Source of the DNA: Chimaeribacter coloradensis
GTDB lineage: Bacteria > Pseudomonadota > Gammaproteobacteria > Enterobacterales > Enterobacteriaceae
Assembly: GCF_002858715.1 (NCBI RefSeq)
Contig: NZ_PJZH01000004.1
Coordinates: forward strand, 186,001 to 250,000
Length of the DNA: 64,000 nucleotides
Direction: 5' to 3'
Under the pieces are notes generated by a model. That model had not been told where the DNA came from. It did not search any database and saw only the letters and a program-made list of their open reading frames with translations. Positions 58,891 through 64,000 of the stretch are shown one piece after another (position 1 is the stretch's first letter; each line of letters opens with the position of its first letter). The position numbers were made by a program, and so were the translations under genes.

Positions 58891-59709
58891 ATGGACAGCA
58901 ACAGCGAATTGCAGCGGCTGGAGGAGATTGGCGCGCTGACTGACGCCACCTACAAAGGTGACCCGAACTTTATGGCCTCGCTGGCGCGCGGGCTGGAGGT
59001 GTTGCAGGCATTCACCCCGCTGCACCACCGGCTGTCGGTGTCGCAGATAAGCCAGAGCACCGGCATCCCGCGCGCGGCGGTGCGGCGCTGCCTCTACACG
59101 CTGCGCGCACTGGGCTTTGTCCACTGCCCGGACGGGCGGCACTATGTGCTGCTGCCCCGGGTACTGACCATCGGCCACGCCTACCTCTCCAGTTCTGAGC
59201 TGGCGAAAGCGGCGCAGAACTCGCTGGAGTTCCTCAGTAAACAGCTTAATGAGTCCTGCTCTGTCGCCACCCTCGACGGGGACAACATCCTCTACATCGC
59301 CCGCGCCACGGTAAAACGCATCATGACCATCGACCTGGGGCGCGGCAGCCGGTTACCCGCCTACGCCACCTCGATGGGGCTGGTGCTGCTGAGCGCGCTG
59401 GATGAGGCGGAGCTGGCGGCCTACCTCTCCCGCGTGACCTTCGAACCGCTGACGCCGCACACGGTGCGCAACGCAGAGCAACTGCGTGAACAGCTGGCGC
59501 GGGTGCGGCGGCAGGGGTACGCGATTAACGACCAGCAACTGGAGATTGGGCTGCGCTCGATTGCGGTGCCGATGCATTCGCGCAAAGGGGGCGTGGTGGC
59601 GGCGATGAACGTCGGGGTGAATGCGTCACAGGTTTCCGCCCAGATGCTGCGGGAAAAGGTGCTGCCGCTGTTACAGCGCACGGCCATGGAGCTGGCGCTG
59701 CTGCTGTGA
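58891..59709 (+). CDS. pcaR: IclR-family regulator, PcaR/PcaU-like
   Basis: 272 residues. The winged helix is at ~28-90 (FMASLARGLEVLQAFTPLHHRLSVSQISQSTGIPRAAVRRCLYTLRAL; each run is split here only by position). The effector domain has SRLPAYATSMGLVLLSAL and LEIGLRSIAVPMHSRKG, as in PcaR, PcaU and PobR. It diverges from the catechol operon with PcaR-type sites in the gap, so it should activate pcaI-catA when beta-ketoadipate or a related acid is present. CatR-type LysR control is not seen nearby. Confidence 0.88.
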   Translation: MDSNSELQRLEEIGALTDATYKGDPNFMASLARGLEVLQAFTPLHHRLSVSQISQSTGIPRAAVRRCLYTLRALGFVHCPDGRHYVLLPRVLTIGHAYLSSSELAKAAQNSLEFLSKQLNESCSVATLDGDNILYIARATVKRIMTIDLGRGSRLPAYATSMGLVLLSALDEAELAAYLSRVTFEPLTPHTVRNAEQLREQLARVRRQGYAINDQQLEIGLRSIAVPMHSRKGGVVAAMNVGVNASQVSAQMLREKVLPLLQRTAMELALLL

Positions 59710-59722
59710 CCTGCCGGATATA

Positions 59723-59773
59723 CCCGCCACGCGCCTGCGGATATTTCCCGTAACGGGCCGGGCGTGTGGCGGG
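59723..59773 (+). terminator. Long imperfect hairpin after the IclR gene
   Basis: CCCGCCACGCGCC pairs with GGCGTGTGGCGGG (one G-U pair) around a 25-base loop that has its own small CCCG/CGGG stem. The tail TTATTTCC is only moderately T-rich. Confidence 0.45.
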
Positions 59774-59972
59774 TTATTTCCCCCGTGAATAGGGGCGCAT
59801 GCGGGAATAAGGCTGCTGGCCTGCGCGGCCGATATTTGGCTGGAATCGGGTAATAAATCGGCTGTTGTCGCCGATTTTGGGTGCGCGGGTATTATTCTGC
59901 GGGAAGATATTATACTATCCCGGTTTTTTACGGCACCAATAAATATAAAGCAATAATGTGGAAGGATTTATT

Positions 59973-60371
59973 ATGAATGGTTTTCTGAAGACGTTGAACA
60001 ATATCCGCACCCTGCGTACCCAGGCGCGGGAGGTTAATCTGTCAACCTTAGAGGAAATCCTGCAAAAGCTGACGACCCTGGTTGAGGAGCGTCGCGCAGA
60101 AGAGGCTTCACAGAAACAGCAGCAAGAAGAGCACGCCACCAAACTGAAAGAGTACCTGTCGCTGATGCAGGAAGACGGCATCGACCCGGCGGAACTGCTG
60201 GTGCTGACAGAGAACAAACCGGGCCGCAAGCAGCGCACCCCGCGCCCGGCCAAATATCAGTTTGTGGATGAAAACGGCGAAACCAAAACCTGGACGGGCC
60301 AGGGCCGTACCCCAAAACCGATCAAGCTGGCGCTGGATGCCGGCAAGTCACTGGACGATTTCGCCCTCTGA
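59973..60371 (+). CDS. H-NS-family nucleoid protein (H-NS/StpA paralog)
   Basis: 132 residues from the ATG at 59973, with AAGGA 8 bases ahead. The N-terminal oligomerisation region starts [30 protein letters not shown]; a coiled linker rich in Glu and Gln follows; the C-terminal DNA-binding domain has [24 protein letters not shown], the H-NS core TWxGxGRxPxx. It binds AT-rich DNA and silences acquired genes. The location beside AT-rich accessory DNA suggests a second copy rather than the main hns; the sequence alone cannot decide. Confidence 0.9.
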   Translation: MNGFLKTLNNIRTLRTQAREVNLSTLEEILQKLTTLVEERRAEEASQKQQQEEHATKLKEYLSLMQEDGIDPAELLVLTENKPGRKQRTPRPAKYQFVDENGETKTWTGQGRTPKPIKLALDAGKSLDDFAL

Positions 60372-60511
60372 CCACCCCGGGCGCTGCGGCGCCCGTTCAA
60401 TTTCCCCGCCGTGGCCCCTAATTAAACCTTCCCTCTCCCAGTGGGTTATTCTCTTTGTGATTTCGCCGTTCCCGCTTTACCATAACGCTTTATTCTGATG
60501 AAAAACCTGAA

Positions 60512-60883
60512 ATGAAAAAAAGCGTAACCGCGATTCTGACTGTCGGGCTGATATTGGCCGTGGGCGGCAGTGCGATCAAATCCCACCGGGATAAAACCCA
60601 TAAAGAAAATGACGCCTATTATTCCTCGGTAATGTGCGTGATTGCCCAACGGCAAGGCAGCGATCACCCGGCCGGATATTATCTGCCCTATTTCAATAAA
60701 GTGATTGAGGACGGTAATGCCTCCTACGCCCTTGACCGTAAAACGCTGGATCAGGATGAGGCGAAGCGGGTGATTGCTGCTTACCTGTCGCTGGACGCAG
60801 CGCAAAAAGCGCAAAGCCAGGGCGATGACGCCGCCTGCCGCGCCGCTGTGCTGACGGCCCTGAACACTCTGCACCGGGATTAA
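60512..60883 (+). CDS. Small membrane-anchored or exported protein of unknown function
   Basis: 123 residues. [20 protein letters not shown] is an N-terminal signal or anchor. The rest is soluble and helical, with two cysteines (MCVIAQRQG and DDAACRAAV) that could pair in the periplasm. No family recognised. It lies between the H-NS paralog and umuD, with no clear operon link. Confidence 0.6.
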   Translation: MKKSVTAILTVGLILAVGGSAIKSHRDKTHKENDAYYSSVMCVIAQRQGSDHPAGYYLPYFNKVIEDGNASYALDRKTLDQDEAKRVIAAYLSLDAAQKAQSQGDDAACRAAVLTALNTLHRD

Positions 60884-60955
60884 ATGTTGCGTACCTGCTG
60901 ATAAATCGTTGAAGAAAAGGATCAATATCGCTTCTCAAGAAGATAAATTATCTTA

Positions 60956-60975
60956 TACTGGGTATACATACAGTA
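60956..60975 (+). promoter_or_regulatory. LexA (SOS) box upstream of umuD
   Basis: TACTGGGTATACATACAGTA has the perfect ends TACTG...CAGTA and CTG-N10-CAG spacing, with an AT-rich centre. It lies 17 bases before the GTG start, so LexA would block transcription until DNA damage. Confidence 0.92.
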
Positions 60976-60992
60976 TCATTGAGGGAAGTGAT

Positions 60993-61424
60993 GTGATTGT
61001 GACCGAACTGTTCACCTGCCCGGACGAGGGATTGCCGGTACTGGCGTTGCCGCTGTTTGCTGACTACTGCCGCGCGGGCGTGCCCTCCCCGGCGGCGGAC
61101 TACATTGAGCGTTCACTTGATCTGAACGAGTACTGCATCCGCCACCCCAGCGCCACCTATTTTGTGCGCGCCGAGGGGGATTCGATGCTGCTGGCCGGCA
61201 TCAGCAGCGGCGATTTGCTGGTGGTCGACCGCGCGGAAACCCCGGCGCACGGGGACATCGTGATCGCGGCCGTTGAAGGGGAGTTCACGGTTAAACGCCT
61301 CTGCCTGACCCCGCGCCTCTGCCTGGAGCCGATGAACCCGGCCTACGCGCCGCTCTACCCGGCCCCCAACCAACTGGAGATCTTCGGCAAGGTGCTGCAC
61401 GTGATCCACACGTTGAGGAAATAG
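60993..61424 (+). CDS. umuD: UmuD, SOS mutagenesis protein, without a following umuC
   Basis: 143 residues from the GTG at 60993, preceded by GAGGGAA; the longer frame to 60909 lies under the LexA box and is not used. Residues ~23-33 [11 protein letters not shown] contain the Ala28-Gly29 self-cleavage site (Cys-Gly in E. coli). GDSM gives Ser64, and EGEFTVKR gives Lys101, the Ser-Lys pair. So self-processing should work. In most genomes umuC follows; here a terminator and an opposite-strand gene follow. UmuD may pair with a UmuC encoded elsewhere or act on its own. Confidence 0.93.
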   Translation: MIVTELFTCPDEGLPVLALPLFADYCRAGVPSPAADYIERSLDLNEYCIRHPSATYFVRAEGDSMLLAGISSGDLLVVDRAETPAHGDIVIAAVEGEFTVKRLCLTPRLCLEPMNPAYAPLYPAPNQLEIFGKVLHVIHTLRK

Positions 61425-61440
61425 GGGGCGGGGGTAAACC

Positions 61441-61472
61441 AAAAAAGGCATACCGGGAGGTATGCCTTTTTA
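61441..61472. terminator. Two-way terminator after umuD
   Basis: AAAAAAGGCATACC pairs with GGTATGCCTTTTT around GGGA. A and T tracts on both sides would stop transcripts from either direction. Confidence 0.9.
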
Positions 61473-61545
61473 TAATGTCGATTTGGTACTGTGATTGAGC
61501 ACCTTGAATAACGTGTCCGACAGACATTAGCCCGGCCGCTTTCTG

Positions 61546-62601
61546 TTATTCCGATGTGTTGCTGATAAAGACTGAGCCGCCGTCCTCCCGCTTTATTAAT
61601 GTCCACTGCGCCCGCTCGGGATAAGGGGAGGTGGTCAGATAGGGCAGCGGCTGGCCCTGACGGAGAACAGCATTCTGCATGCCCTGGCGGGTAAACACGG
61701 ACCAGTCCCCGGCATGGGGCGCAGGCTCGCCGGACCAGGCGGTGATATACGTTTTTTCATGGCTGATATACGCCTTCTCCCGCGTCGGCCAGTTATAGAG
61801 CTCATCCGGCGTGCCTTGGGGGAAAAAGCCTTCCGGCGGCACATCAAGATATTCCCCCTCAACGCGGCGGATTAATGTCCAGCCGGTTTCAGCATATCTT
61901 GTTTCCCGCCATGCCCAGCCCGTTTCACCCGGCTCCTCATTATATCGCTTTACACCCTGCATCGCTTTCGGGGGTTTGCTGAAGTCTGCCCCGGCATATA
62001 AAACCCGTGCCGGTGCCGCCTCCACATCCGGCAGATAAATACCAGTCTGTTGCGGCAGATCATTTTTGGTCAGCCGTACACTATGATCCAACTCATAACG
62101 TGGAATACGTTTAGGTAAATCCGCCAATTTATATAAACGGTTCTGAAGATAGGTTAAATTCCCTTCTCGCCAGTCTCCATTTACCGTTAATGTCAACCGC
62201 TGATCCAGATAGCCGGCCCGCCGTTCAGCCTGGTCAATACACTGCCTTTCTTCGTCGGTCATCCAGCCATTCCAGAATTCACTAATCCCTCGAGAGTTTT
62301 CTTTCATTGTATGACCAATATTGAAGGCTGCCGGGTCATTATGGGTGCGCAGAATATAGGCGTTGATATAGCGCTCACGATCGGGCCGGATATTGGGCAG
62401 TACGCGGGTGCCCCAGACCACATCGCCCTGTTTCCACAGCGGCTCTTTGCGGCTGCGTACCGGCAGCTCCCGCTGGTAGCGCGCAAAGGCCGCTTCATGG
62501 GCATCAACAAACGCAATAATCGCATCCCGCGTGGCAGCATAATAGTCAGGCGAGGAGTAGTGCTCCAGCAGGTAGCACTCCAGGGGGTGTAATACGGCCA
62601 T
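61546..62601 (-). CDS. Probable T6SS immunity-like protein (Imm71/Imm72-like)
   Basis: 351 residues, soluble, no signal or membrane helix. The N-terminal part HYSSPDYYAATRDAIIAFVDAHEAAFARYQREL and KQGDVVWGTRVLPNIRP resembles what I know of Imm71/Imm72-type immunity proteins; the C-terminal half has paired repeats ETGWTLIRRVEGEYLDVP and RAQWTLIKREDGGSVFI. It lies downstream of the lipoprotein and toxin end on the same strand. Family assignment is from memory and not certain. Confidence 0.5.
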   Translation of the reverse strand: MAVLHPLECYLLEHYSSPDYYAATRDAIIAFVDAHEAAFARYQRELPVRSRKEPLWKQGDVVWGTRVLPNIRPDRERYINAYILRTHNDPAAFNIGHTMKENSRGISEFWNGWMTDEERQCIDQAERRAGYLDQRLTLTVNGDWREGNLTYLQNRLYKLADLPKRIPRYELDHSVRLTKNDLPQQTGIYLPDVEAAPARVLYAGADFSKPPKAMQGVKRYNEEPGETGWAWRETRYAETGWTLIRRVEGEYLDVPPEGFFPQGTPDELYNWPTREKAYISHEKTYITAWSGEPAPHAGDWSVFTRQGMQNAVLRQGQPLPYLTTSPYPERAQWTLIKREDGGSVFISNTSE

Positions 62602-62741
62602 ACCATCTCCTTGGGTTTATTTGGCATATACCAGTTATTTCTCTTCCAATTTTGCTACTCTTTGATGTGCATATATCCTCTGGTTTTTGATAATTCTTTT
62701 ATTTTTCGCTTAATAAATTCATTTCAAATAGATGGTAAAGG

Positions 62742-63384
62742 CTATATTTTATCTCTGTCGTTCCATTCCAACTTAGAAATAGCTACGGAATAAAATTCCT
62801 TCGGAAAGCTGTTCCCTTCTTCAAAAAAATCAACCTCACTCTTAAATACTACATCTATATTCAAATCCTTCCTCCAGGAATAGTGATATGCGTAATATTT
62901 GATTTCATCCTCTGTGTCTCCCCCGTATTTTTTGCTTATTTTTTTTTACGCCCCGGTAGTGTAGATCTAATGAGGATAAAATATTGCATTCGTTAAATAT
63001 TATGGAATGGATTGCGGTTTTGTTTAATATAACATTAGCAGCATATAATTCATTCTTCTCTATATCCCTATCCATAGAGATCGTTAATATATTTTTATTT
63101 CTCAGCAAAATAATCTCCGGTCTGCCTTTTTGTTTAGGACTTACTCTATCAATTCTTTCAAACAAGCCACTATTCTGTGCTTTTTCAAGTGAGCTCTCTC
63201 CTGAAACCAACTCCATAGCTATACGGATGGAGTCGATAAGAATATTTTGCTTTGCAAGGTAACTATTATCCATGATTATCTCCTTTTCTTTATCATTTTT
63301 TAATTTTTTTTCACAACCTACAATAGGTGCAGAAAAAATAAAAGCTGTAATAAAAAATATTTTCGATACGTTAATTTTTCTCAT
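62742..63384 (-). pseudogene. Lipoprotein, probable immunity protein, frameshifted in an A9 run
   Basis: The frame starts at 63384 with RKINVSKIFFITAFIFSAP and lipobox IVGC (Cys 24). It stops early at 62905 after YRGVKKNKQKIRGRHRG. On the minus strand an A9 run (62939-62947) precedes that end. Removing one A opens a second frame from KKYGGDTEDEIKYYAYHYSW to EFYSVAISKLEWNDRDKI and TAG at 62742, giving 213 residues. The sense-rich second frame shows the long form is the ancestral product. The start overlaps the toxin stop by 14 bases, a toxin-immunity arrangement. Periplasmic placement matches a cell-wall toxin. Confidence 0.8.
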
Positions 63385-64000
63385 TTCTATAATCTGAGTG
63401 AATGATTTTATGGGCACTTGTCAACATTAAAGGATCATCATCTCCATAATTCAAATACCACTCAGGCTGTACTTCTATAAGGAGATTGTCTTTTGATGAA
63501 TTTAAGTTTTCCTTGCCTCCAGGGCCATAATAAAGAACAGGGTAAGCATACTTTTCATTAAATCCCTTATGCCACATGTAAGGATTAACGATTTCTGCAA
63601 AAGCTATTACATCTGCTATTTTTGAACCGGTTCCTATGACATGGCCGCTTCCGTCAGGCGTTTGTATGCCGGCTTCAGTAAGAATGTCCCTTGCAGTTTC
63701 TGCACATGTATCGTTTTGGCTCGCATTATAAAACTCTTTTTCTTCTTTTACTTTTAAAGTGAATTTTTTTGAAACCTCTTCTATTTTTTCAAGCTGACTT
63801 TTTGTAATTTTAAATCTAAAGATCTGCGCTATTTCTGTGATTGGGTAATTAGTTGTTGCTTTTCTTTTGCCATTATACTCGTTTGTTATTTTACCAGGTT
63901 CCCCCAAGGAATTTGGGCCGAAACTGAAAAAAGTACGTGTTTTGTGGTTTTCTGTTGTGTAAAAAAATGCATGCCCATAGTCTACAGAAAGATCCTGCGT
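63371..64000 (-). CDS. C-terminal end of a permuted NlpC/P60-like (papain-fold) toxin, partial
   Basis: The frame is open to the right edge; 209 residues are visible. The first visible residues hold YGHAFFYTTENHKTRTFFSFG with a Gly-His (His ~10) and later QNDTCAETARDIL with Cys (~99). His before Cys in this spacing fits a circularly permuted NlpC/P60 or papain-like fold seen in T6SS cell-wall effectors. ITEIAQIFRFKITKSQLEKIEE and NPYMWHKGF lie between and after. The upstream part (VgrG, PAAR or Rhs) is outside the window. AT-rich codon use differs from the rest of the window. Confidence 0.65.
   Translation of the reverse strand, partial: TQDLSVDYGHAFFYTTENHKTRTFFSFGPNSLGEPGKITNEYNGKRKATTNYPITEIAQIFRFKITKSQLEKIEEVSKKFTLKVKEEKEFYNASQNDTCAETARDILTEAGIQTPDGSGHVIGTGSKIADVIAFAEIVNPYMWHKGFNEKYAYPVLYYGPGGKENLNSSKDNLLIEVQPEWYLNYGDDDPLMLTSAHKIIHSDYRNEKN

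Noticed and set aside
60909-60992. Upstream extension of umuD
   Set aside because: It would cover the LexA box and adds 28 residues absent from UmuD; the GTG at 60993 has GAGGGAA.

Overview
The window reads as chromosomal DNA of a GC-rich member of the Enterobacterales (Serratia, Gibbsiella or a near relative would fit; the sequence does not settle the genus). The clues are a tellurite operon, an H-NS-type nucleoid protein, an SOS-boxed umuD, strong AAGGAG ribosome sites and dense operons. No rRNA, tRNA, CRISPR array, insertion sequence or replication origin was seen. The last ~1.3 kb is much more AT-rich than the rest and looks acquired.

Layout. (1) 1-8391: a ter stress/tellurite locus. terZABCDE runs rightward. 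Divergent from it runs a leftward arm encoding a small unknown protein, an ATP-grasp enzyme, a phosphoribosyltransferase and a HAD phosphatase, matching the predicted nucleoside-like metabolite arm known from other Ter loci. (2) 8411-25932: a large polysaccharide locus. Leftward and mostly overlapping by 4 bases: a cellulose-synthase-like glycosyltransferase, three DUF3131 proteins, a globin, a hybrid histidine kinase, a GH2 lipoprotein and an esterase. Rightward: an OpgC-like acyltransferase, a putative outer-membrane barrel, a REC-PP2C phosphatase, a STAS protein and a HATPase kinase. I read this as a gas-responsive, partner-switch-controlled glucan synthesis, modification and export system; it is the best candidate here for an undescribed system. 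(3) 25937-38588: accessory regulator-enzyme pairs (GNAT remnant, LysR/nitronate monooxygenase, nitroreductase remnant, TetR/oxidoreductase, TetR/MFS, nucleotidase, DUF4142, LysR/nitroreductase, soluble PAS chemoreceptor, DsrE protein). (4) 39089-44904: a 1263-residue open frame joining a glycosidase-like, a glycosyltransferase and a UDP-galactopyranose-mutase-like part, followed by an ABC exporter. (5) 44957-52802: RelE/HTH toxin-antitoxin pair, tautomerase, LysR, PhzF protein, Na+/H+ antiporter, OFA-family MFS, MBL-fold protein and a small unknown ORF. (6) 52884-59709: a complete catechol ortho-cleavage operon (pcaI-pcaJ-pcaF-pcaD-catB-catC-catA), divergent from an IclR regulator, with PcaR-type sites between them. 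(7) 59973-64000: H-NS paralog, small membrane-anchored protein, orphan umuD, an immunity-like protein, a frameshifted lipoprotein (probable immunity gene) and the end of a permuted NlpC/P60-like toxin.

How the parts work together: the ter locus and the polysaccharide locus both suggest envelope or stress defence, and the cat/pca operon would turn catechol into succinyl-CoA and acetyl-CoA. Function calls rest on motifs read by eye; no database search was run.
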